Source: CAVQBC01 sp963848415 (GTDB taxonomy: Bacteria > Actinomycetota > Thermoleophilia > Solirubrobacterales > Solirubrobacteraceae). From it: a DNA stretch of 64,000 bases. Location of the stretch: the NCBI GenBank assembly GCA_963848415.1, contig CAWKDN010000001.1, forward strand, positions 124,001 to 188,000, in the 5' to 3' direction. Positions within the stretch are counted from its first letter, which is position 1; each line of letters opens with the position of its first letter. Positions 17,911 through 28,158 of this stretch are shown in pieces. A model generated the notes under the pieces. That model ran no database searches. It worked only from the letters and a program-made list of their open reading frames with translations, and was not told the origin of the DNA. The translations under genes were made by a program, and so were the position numbers.

Positions 17911-18680
17911 GACGCGGCGACGAGGCCGCGGGCGACCTCCACGATCTCGGCCAGCGAGGCAGCCTCGAGGCTCGCGCCGCCGATCAGCGCGCCGTCGCAG
18001 TCGGGCAGGGCGAGCAGCTCAGGCGCGTTGTCGGGCTTCAGCGAGCCGCCGTAGAGGACGCGCACCGCGTTGCCGGCCTCCTTGTCGAAGCCCTCCACCA
18101 ACGCCCGCACGAAGGCGAGCGCGTCCTGGGCCTGCTCGGTGGTCGCGACCCGGCCCGTCCCGATGGCCCACACCGGCTCGTAGGCGAGCACGACCTCGGC
18201 GAGGCGCTCGACGGGGACCTTCTCGAGGCCCTCCTGGACCTGGTGGCGCAGCTTGCGCTCGGTGTCGCCGTTCTCGCGCTCGTCCTCGGTCTCGCCGACG
18301 CACAGGATCGGCACCAGGCCGGCCTCGAGCGCGCGCGGGACCTTCTGCTGCAGCGCGCGGTCGGTCTCGTTGAAGTGCTCGCGCCGCTCGGAGTGCCCGA
18401 GCACCACGCCGTCGACGTCGAGCTCGGTGAGCATCGGCGCCGAGACCTCGCCGGTGAAGGCCCCGCGGTCGGCCTCGTGCATGTTCTGGGCGTAGACGCC
18501 GACGCGCGAGCCGCGCGCCGAGTTGACCATCGCCTCCAGCGCGAGGTAGGGCGGGCAGATCACCACGTCGACGCCGTCGGCGGTCGAGACCGCCGGCAGC
18601 AGCTCCCCGATGAACGCCTCCGCCTCGGCGACCGTCATGTTCATCTTCCAGTTGCCCGCGATGTAGGGGGTGCGGCTCAT
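17907..18680 (-). CDS. tpiA: Triosephosphate isomerase
   Basis: Interconverts dihydroxyacetone phosphate and glyceraldehyde 3-phosphate. The 257-residue TIM barrel has the catalytic Lys in AGNWKMN, the His in VVLGHSERREHF, the Glu in LAYEPVWAIGTG, and the phosphate loops VLYGGSLKPDN and ALIGGASL. The ATG at 18680 overlaps the pgk stop by 4 nt, so translation is coupled. Confidence 0.97.
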   Translation of the reverse strand: MSRTPYIAGNWKMNMTVAEAEAFIGELLPAVSTADGVDVVICPPYLALEAMVNSARGSRVGVYAQNMHEADRGAFTGEVSAPMLTELDVDGVVLGHSERREHFNETDRALQQKVPRALEAGLVPILCVGETEDERENGDTERKLRHQVQEGLEKVPVERLAEVVLAYEPVWAIGTGRVATTEQAQDALAFVRALVEGFDKEAGNAVRVLYGGSLKPDNAPELLALPDCDGALIGGASLEAASLAEIVEVARGLVAAS

Positions 18681-19793
18681 GAGAGGACCTCCACGCCCGG
18701 CAGGGCTTTGCCCTCGACCAGCTCCAGCGACGCGCCACCGCCGGTCGAGAGGTGGTCGATCTTGTCGGCCAAGCCGAAGTCGGCCAGCGCAGCGGCGGAG
18801 TCTCCTCCGCCGACCACCGTCGTCCCTTTGGCCTCGGCGACGGCCTCGGCGACGGTCCGGGTGCCCTCCGAGAAGGGCTTGAGCTCGAAGGCGCCCATCG
18901 GGCCGTTCCAGAACACCGTGCCCGCCCCGGCGATGACCTCGGCGTAGCGCTTGGCGCTCGCGCGCCCGATGTCCAGACCCATCCACCCGTCGGGCACGTC
19001 GACCCCGTCGATGCGCTCGACCTCGGTGTCGGAGGAGAACTCCTGCCCGGCGACGAGGTCTGAGGGCAGCTGGAGCTTCTCGCCGCCGGCCTCCTTGGCG
19101 CGGCGGGCGGGCTCGACGCCCTCCTGCTCGCACAGCGAGTCGCCGACCGAGTGGCCATCGGCCTTGAAGAACGGGAAGCACATGGCCCCGCCGACGAGCA
19201 CCGTGTCGGCCCGCTCGAGGAAGGCGTCCAGCACGCCGATCTTGTCGGTCACCTTGGCGCCGCCGACGACCGCCACCAGCGGCCGTTGCGGATCCTCGAG
19301 GATGCCCGTCAGCGTGCGGACCTCGCGCTCGAGCAGGCGCCCCGCCGCGCTGGGCAGCAGGTGCGCGACGCCCTCGGTGGAGGCGTGCGCCCGGTGGGCG
19401 GCGCCGAACGCGTCGTTGACGTAGACGTCGGCCAGCGAGGCGTACTTGCGCGCCAGGTCCCGGTCGTTGTCGGTCTCGCCCGGCTCGTAGCGGACGTTCT
19501 CGAGCATCACGACATCGCCGTCAGGCACGTGGTTGAGGTCCTCGGCGAGCTCGACCGGCGTGTCGAGCAGCTCGGAGAGCCGCTCGGCGGTGGGCCGTAG
19601 CGAGAGCTCGGGCTCGCGGTCCTTGGGGCGCCCGAGGTGGGCGGCCAGCAGCAGCCGGGCGTCCTTCTCGCGCAGCTCCTTGAGGGTCGGCAGCGCCGCG
19701 CGGATCCGCGCGTCGTCGGTGATGCGCCCGTCCTTGAGCGGGACGTTGAAGTCGACCCGGACGAGGACCCGCTTGCCGGCGACGTCGAGATCG

Positions 19794-19807
<14 letters not shown>
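18677..19807 (-). CDS. pgk: Phosphoglycerate kinase
   Basis: Makes ATP from 1,3-bisphosphoglycerate. The 376-residue protein has the substrate site VLVRVDFNVPLKDG, LAAHLGRPK, the hinge and lysine region VVGGAKVTDKIGVL, and the nucleotide loop VVGGGDSAAAL. It starts with GTG 19807, 14 nt inside the end of gap, and is slightly shorter than the typical 390 residues. Confidence 0.97.
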
Positions 19808-20813
<1,006 letters not shown>

Positions 20814-20843
20814 GGGGAGATCCTCTCGGAAGTTCTCAGTGGC

Positions 20844-20876
20844 GGGGGTTACGTACCCCCGGGCGCCCGCAGGCTA
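20844..20876 (-). promoter_or_regulatory. Putative gap promoter (-10) and leader hairpin
   Basis: On the minus strand TAGCCT (20871-20876) could be the -10 for gap. The leader then folds a GGGGGT/ACCCCC hairpin (20844-20849 with 20855-20860) about 30 nt before the start. The hairpin could be a 5' stabiliser or the terminator of rapZ. Confidence 0.35.
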
Positions 20877-20910
20877 CCCACCGCGGACGGCGGGCACACG
20901 GCTGGCGGGG

Positions 20911-21825
20911 CTAGGGCAGCGCGGGGGCGCGGTCGACGTCGCGGTGCTGGACCTCGACGAACGCGTCCCCGCGCGTGCGGAAGTGCGCGGCGAGGTGCTC
21001 GGCGATGACCACCGAGCGGTGGCGGCCGCCCGTGCAGCCGATGGCGATCACGAGGTGGGCCTTGCCCTCCGCGACGTACTGGGGCACGAGGTAGTCCAGC
21101 AGCGGGACGACGTGCTCGTAGAACTGCTCCAGGCGCCCGTCGCGCGCGACGTAGGCCACGATGCGCGCGTCGAACCCGGTCAGCGGGCGCAGGTCGGGCT
21201 CGTAGTGCGGGTTGGGCAGGAAGCGCACGTCGAAGGCCAGGTCGGCGTCGCGCGGCGGGCCGTGCTTGTGCCCGAAGGAGGTGAAGGTGATCGACAGCTT
21301 GCCCGGCGACTCGGGCTCGAGCAGCTCGTCGGCGACCTTGCGGCGCAACATCCCCGCCGTCAGACCGGACGTGTCGATGCTGACGTCCGCCCGCTCGCGG
21401 ATCGGGGCCAGCAGCTCCTGCTCGCGCCGGATCCCGTCGACCACGGTGCCGTGGGTGGCGAGCGGATGCCGCCGGCGCGTCTCCTTGTAGCGGTTGAGCA
21501 GCGTCTGCTCGTCGGCCAGCAGGAACACCAGCCGGAAGCTCACGTCCTCGGCGCGCAGCTCGTCGAGGATGCCGGCCAGCCCGCCGAAGACCTCGCCACC
21601 GCGCAGGTCGGAGACCACCGCCGCCCGCTCGACCTTCGAGCCCTCGTGCATGCACAGCTCCGCCAGCGAGCGGATCATCTCCGCCGGCAGGTTGTCGACG
21701 CAGAAGTAGCCGGCGTCCTCGAAGACGTTCATCGCGGAGGACTTCCCGGCGCCCGAGAAGCCCGAGATGATCACGAAGTCGGTGAGGCGCGAGGCGGCGG
21801 CGGGGCCGCGGCCGTTGCGGTTCAT
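20911..21825 (-). CDS. rapZ: RapZ/YvcJ-family nucleotide-binding protein
   Basis: A P-loop protein; in enterobacteria RapZ is an RNase E adapter for sRNA turnover, in other bacteria the YvcJ role is less clear. The 304-residue protein has Walker A GFSGAGKSSAMNVFEDAGY, FCVDNLPAEMI, LFLLADEQTLLNRYKETRRR-like text and the C-terminal domain IGCTGGRHRSVVIAEHLA. It lies between uvrC and gap. The genes usually found next in Actinobacteria, yvcK/cofD and whiA, are missing here. Confidence 0.94.
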   Translation of the reverse strand: MNRNGRGPAAASRLTDFVIISGFSGAGKSSAMNVFEDAGYFCVDNLPAEMIRSLAELCMHEGSKVERAAVVSDLRGGEVFGGLAGILDELRAEDVSFRLVFLLADEQTLLNRYKETRRRHPLATHGTVVDGIRREQELLAPIRERADVSIDTSGLTAGMLRRKVADELLEPESPGKLSITFTSFGHKHGPPRDADLAFDVRFLPNPHYEPDLRPLTGFDARIVAYVARDGRLEQFYEHVVPLLDYLVPQYVAEGKAHLVIAIGCTGGRHRSVVIAEHLAAHFRTRGDAFVEVQHRDVDRAPALP

Positions 21826-21857
21826 GCGGTCAGTTTCCCCCGGCGCCCGGACGTCGC

Positions 21858-23753
21858 TCAGCGCCCGGTGCGGTTGAGGTGGCTGTAGACCTCGCGGGCG
21901 ACCTTCTGCGGCAGGCCGGGGACGGCCTCGAGCTCCTCGCGGGTGGCCTGCACGATCCGGTCGGGCGAGCCGAAGTGGGCCAGCAGCGCGCGCTTGCGCG
22001 CCGGGCCGATGCCCGGCAGCTCGTCCATGATCGACTCCGTCATCGCCCGGTCGCGCCGCTGGCGGTGGTGGGTGATCGCGAAGCGGTGCGCCTCGTCGCG
22101 CACCCGCTGGAGCAGCTGCAGCGCCGGCGTGTCGTGCTCGAGCAGCAGCGGCGCGGCGCGGCCGGGGACGAAGACCTCCTCGATCCGCTTGGCCAGCGAG
22201 ATCACCGCGACCCCGCGGTCGCGGAAGCCCTGCAGGGCCGCGAGGCCGGCCGAGAGCTGGCCCTTGCCGCCGTCGATGACGATCACGTTGGGCAGGGCGG
22301 CGAAGGACGCGTCGCGGTCGGCGTCGAACGGCGAGCGCTCGTGCTGGCCCTCGAACTGGGCGTGACGCCGGCTGAGCACCTCGTTCATCGAGGCGAAATC
22401 ATCCGACCCCTCGACCGTCCGGATCGTGAACCTCCGGTAATCGGACTTCTTGGGCACCCCGCCCTCGAAGACGACCATGGCGGCCGTGGTGTGCGTGCCG
22501 CCGAGGTTCGAGATGTCGAAGCACTCCACGCGGACGGGGAGCGTGTCGAGGCCGAGCGCGGCCTGCAGGCCGTCGAGCGCCTCCACGCGCTGCTGGCGCC
22601 GGCGCTCGGCCTTGAGCTTCTCCTGGTCGAGCGCCAGGCGCGCGTTGCGCTCGGCCAGCTCGAGGATGCGCCGCTTGCCGCCGCGCTCGGCGGCGCGGAT
22701 CTCGACCGGCCCGCCGCGGCGCTCGGCCAGCAGCTCGGCCATCACGTCCAGCGCGGAGGCGTCGGCCAGCTCGCCCTGGACGACCAGCAGCGGCGGGGTC
22801 GAGAGCGCGCCGGCGTAGAACTGCAGGATGAACTCCTCCGCCACCCGCGCCGGCTCCTGCTCGGCCTGGTTGTCGAGGTAGAAGGACTGGCGGTCGGAGA
22901 GCACGCCGTCGCGCACCTGGAAGACCTGCGCGTTGGCCTCGGTGCCGTCGACGTCGACGGCCACCGCGTCGAAGGAGCCGCCGCCCTCGGTGGCCACCCG
23001 CTGGCGCTCGAGCAGCGCGCGCACCGCCTGCAGCCGGTTGCGCTCGATCGTCGCCTGCTCGTAGTCCTGCTCGCCGGCGGCGAAGTGCATCCGGCGCTCG
23101 AGGTCGCGCTCGATCTGGCGGAAGCGCCCCGAGAGGAAGGCGACCACGCCGTCGATCCCCTCGCGGTACTCCTGCTTTGAGACGTAGCCGACGCACGGCG
23201 CCCCGCAGCGCTTGATGTAGTAGTCCAGGCACGGCGAGCCCGAGCGCCGGCCGGGCTCGGGGCCCTCGCAGGAGCGGAAGAGGAACACCTTGCCGAGCAG
23301 GTCGAGCGTGCCGCGCACCCGCTTGGCGCTCGAGTAGGGACCGAAGTAGGCGCGGTCGCGGCGGTGGCGCTCGCGCGTGAAGTAGACGCGCGGGAAGTCC
23401 TCGTCCATCGAGATCGCGATGTAGGGGTAGGACTTGTCGTCGCGCAGCCGGATGTTGAAGCGCGGCTTGTACTGGCGGATGAAGTTCTGCTCGGTCAGCA
23501 GCGCCTCCGCCTCGGTGTGGACGACGAGGCTCTCGAGCTGGTCGACCTCGTCGGTCAGCGCGCGGCTGCCGTAGAGCGTCGGGTTGGAGAAGTGCGAGGC
23601 GACGCGCTTGCGGATCGACTTGGCCTTGCCGACGTAGATCACGCGCCCGCGGCGGTCGCGGAACAGGTAGACCCCGGGCTCGTCGGGCAGCGCGCGACGC
23701 TGCTCGGTGAGCCGCTCGCGCCGGTCGGCGGCGGTGTCTGCGCCCGTGGCCAT
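21858..23753 (-). CDS. uvrC: Excinuclease ABC subunit C
   Basis: The endonuclease of nucleotide excision repair, making both incisions with UvrB. It has an N-terminal GIY-YIG domain (DEPGVYLFRDRRGRVIYVGK), a UvrB-binding UVR motif (EQDYEQATIERNRLQAVRAL), an RNase H-like nuclease domain (RVECFDISNLGGTHTTAAMV), and the C-terminal helix-hairpin-helix ELPGIGPARKRALLAHFG. ATG 23753 (MATGADTAADRRERL) is preferred over GTG 23780, giving 631 residues. A TACCCT -10-like hexamer lies 13 nt upstream. It is followed by rapZ. Confidence 0.95.
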   Translation of the reverse strand: MATGADTAADRRERLTEQRRALPDEPGVYLFRDRRGRVIYVGKAKSIRKRVASHFSNPTLYGSRALTDEVDQLESLVVHTEAEALLTEQNFIRQYKPRFNIRLRDDKSYPYIAISMDEDFPRVYFTRERHRRDRAYFGPYSSAKRVRGTLDLLGKVFLFRSCEGPEPGRRSGSPCLDYYIKRCGAPCVGYVSKQEYREGIDGVVAFLSGRFRQIERDLERRMHFAAGEQDYEQATIERNRLQAVRALLERQRVATEGGGSFDAVAVDVDGTEANAQVFQVRDGVLSDRQSFYLDNQAEQEPARVAEEFILQFYAGALSTPPLLVVQGELADASALDVMAELLAERRGGPVEIRAAERGGKRRILELAERNARLALDQEKLKAERRRQQRVEALDGLQAALGLDTLPVRVECFDISNLGGTHTTAAMVVFEGGVPKKSDYRRFTIRTVEGSDDFASMNEVLSRRHAQFEGQHERSPFDADRDASFAALPNVIVIDGGKGQLSAGLAALQGFRDRGVAVISLAKRIEEVFVPGRAAPLLLEHDTPALQLLQRVRDEAHRFAITHHRQRRDRAMTESIMDELPGIGPARKRALLAHFGSPDRIVQATREELEAVPGLPQKVAREVYSHLNRTGR

Positions 23754-23847
23754 AGGTCCCCAATTCAGGGTACGGCGCACGCAAGACTGTGCCCACTTTC
23801 CGAAACTTACGCGGGATTAAGGCAACTCGGGGCGAACTGCGGGGTTC

Positions 23848-24795
23848 ATGGCCCCCATGCGCTTTCGTTACGCCCTTCCCCTCGTCGTGCTGCTCGCCCT
23901 CGCGGTGGCCGCACCCGCCAACGCCGCCTACAAGGTCGGCCTCAGCGAGCAGTCCGCCGGCGTCTTCGCCGATTCGAACTGGCAGAACCTCAAGCTCAAG
24001 AAGATTCGTTACATCGTCCCGTGGGACGTCCTGAAGTACTCCGACCAGGCCGGGGTCGCGGCTGACTACCTCACGAAGGCCCGCGCTGCCAACCAGGAGG
24101 TCCTGCTCAGCTTCACGGCCCACCAGGGTTGTTACAACAACGGCCGCTACTCCCGCTCGAGCGTCTGCCGCGCGCCGTCGGTGAGCGCCTACAAGGCGCA
24201 GTTCCGCGCCTTCAAGGCGAAGTATCCGTGGATCCGCCACTACGTGGTCTGGAACGAGGTCAACCACGTCTCCCAGCCGACAGACCGCGACCCGCGCCTG
24301 GCGGCCCGCTACTACAACTCCGTGCGCTCCTCCTGCCGCGGCAGCTGCAAGCTGATGGCCGCCGACCTGCTCGACGAGAGCACCTTGGGCACCTACCTGC
24401 GCGACTTCCGGCGCTCCGTGAGCGGCAGCCCGCGCCTGTGGGGCCTGCACAACTACAAGGACGTCAACCGGCGCCAGGACAAGGGCCTGCGGACGATGCT
24501 CGACGCGGTCCCCGGCGAGGTCTGGCTGACCGAGACCGGCGGCATCGTCAAGCTCGAGCCGAGCTTCCCGTTCTCGCCCTCTCGCGCGGCCTCGCGCACG
24601 CGCTACCTGTTCCAGCAGGCCGACAAGTACGACCGCGTGCGCGCCGGCCTGCGCGGCAAGCTCGGCCGCGTCTACAACTACCGCTGGTACGGCGAGCCCG
24701 CGGACTCCCGCTTCGACGCGGGCCTCGTGGCCCAGGACGGCACGCCGCGTGCGGCGCTGGCGACCTTCGCGCGCTACGCGCGCACCCACCGCTAG
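23848..24795 (+). CDS. Secreted GH-A-like TIM-barrel glycosidase
   Basis: An exported protein with a signal peptide (LPLVVLLALAVAAPANAA, cleavage near residue 27). The body reads as a clan GH-A glycosidase barrel: IRHYVVWNEVNHVSQP carries the Asn-Glu pair typical of the acid/base catalyst, and EVWLTETGGIVKL carries a candidate nucleophile Glu. Four Cys (QGCYNNGRYSRSSVC and SSCRGSC) may form two disulfides outside the cell. The family is not identified beyond the clan; substrate unknown. ATG 23857 is an alternative start. A long GC hairpin follows the gene. Confidence 0.75.
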   Translation: MAPMRFRYALPLVVLLALAVAAPANAAYKVGLSEQSAGVFADSNWQNLKLKKIRYIVPWDVLKYSDQAGVAADYLTKARAANQEVLLSFTAHQGCYNNGRYSRSSVCRAPSVSAYKAQFRAFKAKYPWIRHYVVWNEVNHVSQPTDRDPRLAARYYNSVRSSCRGSCKLMAADLLDESTLGTYLRDFRRSVSGSPRLWGLHNYKDVNRRQDKGLRTMLDAVPGEVWLTETGGIVKLEPSFPFSPSRAASRTRYLFQQADKYDRVRAGLRGKLGRVYNYRWYGEPADSRFDAGLVAQDGTPRAALATFARYARTHR

Positions 24796-24807
24796 ACCCT
24801 GTCCTCC

Positions 24808-24838
24808 CCCGCGGTGCGCCGGGCCGGCGCACCGCGGG
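24808..24838. terminator. Long GC hairpin after the glycosidase gene
   Basis: A 13-bp perfect stem (24808-24820 with 24826-24838), loop GGGCC, starting 12 nt after the stop. There is no U-tract. It ends 3 nt before the TAGGCT of the next gene, so it may insulate the two units or overlap promoter function. Confidence 0.55.
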
Positions 24839-24841
24839 AGG

Positions 24842-24847
24842 TAGGCT
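24842..24847 (+). promoter_or_regulatory. Putative leaderless -10 of the molybdoenzyme operon
   Basis: TAGGCT ends 9 nt before ATG 24857. No ribosome-binding site lies between them, and the -35 area would fall inside the hairpin. Confidence 0.4.
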
Positions 24848-24856
24848 CCCGCCCGG

Positions 24857-27115
24857 ATGGAGCGCGTCGCCCACCGGACCTGCCCGCTGTGCGAGGCGAC
24901 CTGCGGCCTCGAGCTCGGAGTCCACGAGGACACCGTCGTCTCGATCCGCGGTGACGCGGACGACGTCTTCTCGCACGGCTTCCTGTGCCCCAAGGGCGCC
25001 TCGCTCAAGGCGCTCCAGGAGGACCCCGACCGGCTGCGCACGCCGCTGGTCAGGGACGCCGGTGGGCAGCTCGTCCCGTGCTCGTGGCCGCAGGCGCTGC
25101 GCGCGATCGCGGAGCGGCTGCCGGCGCTCCGGGCCGGCTCGCGCGACGCGGTGGGCGTCTACTTCGGCAACCCGACCGCCCACTCGCTGGGCACGATGGT
25201 CTACCAGCGCGCGCTGGTCAAGGCGCTCGGGACCCGCAGCGTGTTCACCGCCTCGACGGTCGACCAGATGCCCAAGCACGTGTCCGCCGGGCGCATGTTC
25301 GGCGCGGCGACGAGCATCCCGGTGCCCGACCTCGATCGCACCGACTACCTGCTCGTGCTGGGCGCGAACCCGCTGGTCTCCAACGGCTCGCTGCTGACCG
25401 CACCCGACGCCCGCGGGCGGCTGCGGGCGCTGCGCGAGCGCGGCGGCACGGTCGTCGTGGTCGATCCGCGCCGGACGCGCACGGCCGAGGCCGCCGACCG
25501 CTGGCTGGCGATCCGCCCCGGCGCCGACGCGCTGCTGCTGCTGGCGATCGCCTGTGTGCTGGTCGAGGAGGACCAGGTGGCGCTCGGGCGCCTCGCGGGC
25601 CACGTCGCGGGCCTGGACGACATCGCGGCGCTCGCGCGGCGCTTCCCGCCCGAGCGGGTGGGGACGGCGTGCGGGATCGAGCCGGCGGAGATCCGTCGCG
25701 TGGCGGGCGAGCTGGCCGACGCGCCGCGCGCGGCCGTCTACGGCCGCATCGGCACCTGCACGCAGGCCTTCGGGACGCTCGCGTCCTGGCTGGTCGACGT
25801 GGTCAACGCACTGACCGGCAACCTCGACGCGGTGGGCGGCGCCATGTTCCCGCGCCCGGCGGCCCGGCCGGCCGGCTCCGGGCGCCCGCAGGCCTTCGGG
25901 CGCTGGCACAGCCGCGTGCGGGGGATGCCCGAGACACTCGGCGAGCTGCCCGTCGCCTGCCTGGCGGAGGAGATCGAGACCCCGGGCGAGGGGCAGCTGC
26001 GCGCGCTCGTGACCGTCGCCGGCAACCCGGTGCTCTCCACGCCGGACGGCGAGCGGCTGGCCGCGGCGCTCGAGCGGCTCGAGCTGATCGTCTGCGTCGA
26101 CCTCTACCTCAACGAGACGACCCGGCACGCCGACGTGGTCCTCCCGGCGCCGTCGCCGCTGGAGCGCTCGCACTACGACCTCGCGCTGTACGGCTTCGCC
26201 GTGCGCAACGTCGCCAACTACTCGCCGCCCGTGCTGCCGCTGCCGCCCGGTCTGCCGGACGAGTGGGAGACGCTGCTGGCGATCACCGGCATCGCCGCGG
26301 GCCTGGGCCCGGACGCCGACGTCGGCGCGCTCGACGACCTGGTGGCCGGCGAGTACGCCCGCCGCGAGACGGGCGCGGCCGGCTCCGGCGTCGCCGGGCG
26401 CGACCCGGACGAGCTGCTGGCGGCGCTCGCCGCCGACGGGCGCCGCGGCCCCGAGCGGGTGCTCGACCTGCTGCTGCGGGCCGGGCCCTACGGCGACGGC
26501 TTCGGCGCCCGGCCCGGCGGGCTGTCGCTGGCGGCGCTCGAAGCCGCCCCGCACGGGATCGACCTCGGACCACTCGAGCCGCGCCTGCCGGCGCTGCTGC
26601 GGACCCCCTCGGGCAAGGTCGAGCTCGCCCCGGAGGCGTTCCTGGCCGACGTGGGACGCCTCGAGGCGTGGTTGGAAGCGCAGTCGCGGCCCGCCAACGG
26701 CGGCGACCTCGTGCTCGTCGGCCGCCGCCAGTTGCGCTCCAACAACTCCTGGATGCACAACCTCGAGCTGCTGCGCGGCGGCCCGCACCGCTGCACGGTG
26801 CAGGTCCATCCCGACGACGCGGCGCGACTCGGGCTGACCGACGGCGAGCCCGCCGTGCTGCGCTCGCAGGTCGGGCGGATCGAGCTGCCCGTCGAGGTCA
26901 CCGAGGCGATCCGCCCCGGCGTGGTGTCGGTCCCGCACGGCTGGGGCCATGCCGAGGCCGGGGAGCACATGCGCGTCGCGGCGCGGGATCCCGGCGTCAA
27001 CGTCAACCGGCTCACCGACGCCGGCGCGCTCGACCCGCTGTCGGGCAACGCGGTGCTCTCGGGCGTGCCGGTCCAGCTCTCGGCGGCGGCCGTCGCGGCG
27101 GGCGCCGGGCGATGA
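24857..27115 (+). CDS. Molybdopterin-dependent oxidoreductase
   Basis: A 752-residue member of the DMSO reductase superfamily. It binds one 4Fe-4S cluster through C9-C12-C16 (TCPLCEATC) and C44 (FLCPKGASL), and a bis-MGD cofactor through domains containing YLLVLGANPLVSNGS, VVVVDPRRTRTAEAAD and the C-terminal VQVHPDDAARLGL barrel with NVNRLTDAGALDPLSGNA. There is no Tat signal, so it is cytoplasmic. The Mo ligand region reads ASTVDQMPKHVSAGRMFG without an obvious Cys, so the reaction cannot be named. The stop overlaps the start of a PLP-lyase gene (ATGA). No partner iron-sulfur or membrane subunit is nearby. Confidence 0.88.
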   Translation: MERVAHRTCPLCEATCGLELGVHEDTVVSIRGDADDVFSHGFLCPKGASLKALQEDPDRLRTPLVRDAGGQLVPCSWPQALRAIAERLPALRAGSRDAVGVYFGNPTAHSLGTMVYQRALVKALGTRSVFTASTVDQMPKHVSAGRMFGAATSIPVPDLDRTDYLLVLGANPLVSNGSLLTAPDARGRLRALRERGGTVVVVDPRRTRTAEAADRWLAIRPGADALLLLAIACVLVEEDQVALGRLAGHVAGLDDIAALARRFPPERVGTACGIEPAEIRRVAGELADAPRAAVYGRIGTCTQAFGTLASWLVDVVNALTGNLDAVGGAMFPRPAARPAGSGRPQAFGRWHSRVRGMPETLGELPVACLAEEIETPGEGQLRALVTVAGNPVLSTPDGERLAAALERLELIVCVDLYLNETTRHADVVLPAPSPLERSHYDLALYGFAVRNVANYSPPVLPLPPGLPDEWETLLAITGIAAGLGPDADVGALDDLVAGEYARRETGAAGSGVAGRDPDELLAALAADGRRGPERVLDLLLRAGPYGDGFGARPGGLSLAALEAAPHGIDLGPLEPRLPALLRTPSGKVELAPEAFLADVGRLEAWLEAQSRPANGGDLVLVGRRQLRSNNSWMHNLELLRGGPHRCTVQVHPDDAARLGLTDGEPAVLRSQVGRIELPVEVTEAIRPGVVSVPHGWGHAEAGEHMRVAARDPGVNVNRLTDAGALDPLSGNAVLSGVPVQLSAAAVAAGAGR

Positions 27116-28158
27116 GCGGGCGCGTCAACCTCTACTCCGACACCCAGACCCGGCCGACGCCCGGGATGCGCCGCGCGATGGCCGAGGCCGACGTCGGCGA
27201 CGAGCAGCGCTTCGCCGACCCCACGATCACGGCGCTGTGCGAGCGCGTCGCCGAGCTGCTCGGCTACGAGGCCGCCGTCTTCCTGCCGACGGGCACGATG
27301 TGCAACGCCATCGGCTTCCGCCTGCACCTCGGCCACGGCGGCGACCAGGTGCTGCTACACCGCACGGCCCACCCGCTGCGCTTCGAGGCGGGCGGCCCGG
27401 CGGCCCTGTGGGGCGCGGTGCTCACCCCGCTCGACGGCCCGCGCGGCACCTTCGACGCCGCCGCCCTGACCGCGGCGCTCCACGACCCGGCGGATCGCTA
27501 CGCGCCGCGCTCGCGGCTCGTCTCCGTGGAGAACACGACGAACGTCGCCGGCGGCTGCGTGTGGCCGCTCGACGGCCTGCGCGGCGTGCTCGGCGCCGCC
27601 GCGGCCGCCGGCCTGCGCGCCCACCTGGACGGCGCACGGTTGATGAACGCGGTGGTGGCCAGCGGCCTGCCGGCGAGCGAGTGGACGCGCGGCTTCGACA
27701 CGGCCTGGATCGACTTCACCAAGGGCCTCGGCGCGCCGGTCGGCGCGGCGCTGGCGGGCTCGCGCGAGCTGATCGACGAGGCGTGGCGCTACAAGCAGAT
27801 GCTGGGCGGCGCGCTGCGCCAGGGCGGGATCGTCGCCGCCGGGGCGCTCTACGCGCTCGACCACCACGTCGAGCGGCTCGCCGACGACCACGCCAACGCC
27901 CGCCGGCTCGCCGAGGGACTCGCCGAGCTGCCGGGCGTGCGCGTCGATCCAGAGGCCGTGGACACGAACATCGTCGCCTTCGAGGTCGCCGACGCGCCCG
28001 CCTTCTGCGACGCGCTGGCGGCCGAGGGCGTCGACATGGGCCCGCTCGACGCCACGACCGTGCGGGCGGTCACGCACCTCGACGTCGACGAGCGCGACAT
28101 CGACGTCGCGCTGGCCGCGGCGCGCGCGGCGCTCGGCCTCAGCCACGCGTCGCGGTGA
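27112..28158 (+). CDS. PLP-dependent threonine aldolase-like lyase
   Basis: A 348-residue fold-type I PLP enzyme of the beta-eliminating lyase/low-specificity threonine aldolase family. It shows NLYSDTQTRPTPGMRRAMA, FLPTGTMCNAIGFR, SVENTTNVAGG, the PLP-binding Asp in AHLDGARLMNA, and the Schiff-base Lys in WIDFTKGLGAPVG. It starts inside the molybdoenzyme stop (ATGA), implying coupled translation and perhaps a shared pathway. It may act on threonine or another beta-hydroxy amino acid. Its 3' end overlaps the convergent methyltransferase by 20 nt. Confidence 0.87.
   Translation: MSGRVNLYSDTQTRPTPGMRRAMAEADVGDEQRFADPTITALCERVAELLGYEAAVFLPTGTMCNAIGFRLHLGHGGDQVLLHRTAHPLRFEAGGPAALWGAVLTPLDGPRGTFDAAALTAALHDPADRYAPRSRLVSVENTTNVAGGCVWPLDGLRGVLGAAAAAGLRAHLDGARLMNAVVASGLPASEWTRGFDTAWIDFTKGLGAPVGAALAGSRELIDEAWRYKQMLGGALRQGGIVAAGALYALDHHVERLADDHANARRLAEGLAELPGVRVDPEAVDTNIVAFEVADAPAFCDALAAEGVDMGPLDATTVRAVTHLDVDERDIDVALAAARAALGLSHASR

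Noticed and set aside
22399..25041. Open frame antisense to the glycosidase and continuing through uvrC
   Set aside because: It crosses two well-supported genes and has no recognisable domain.
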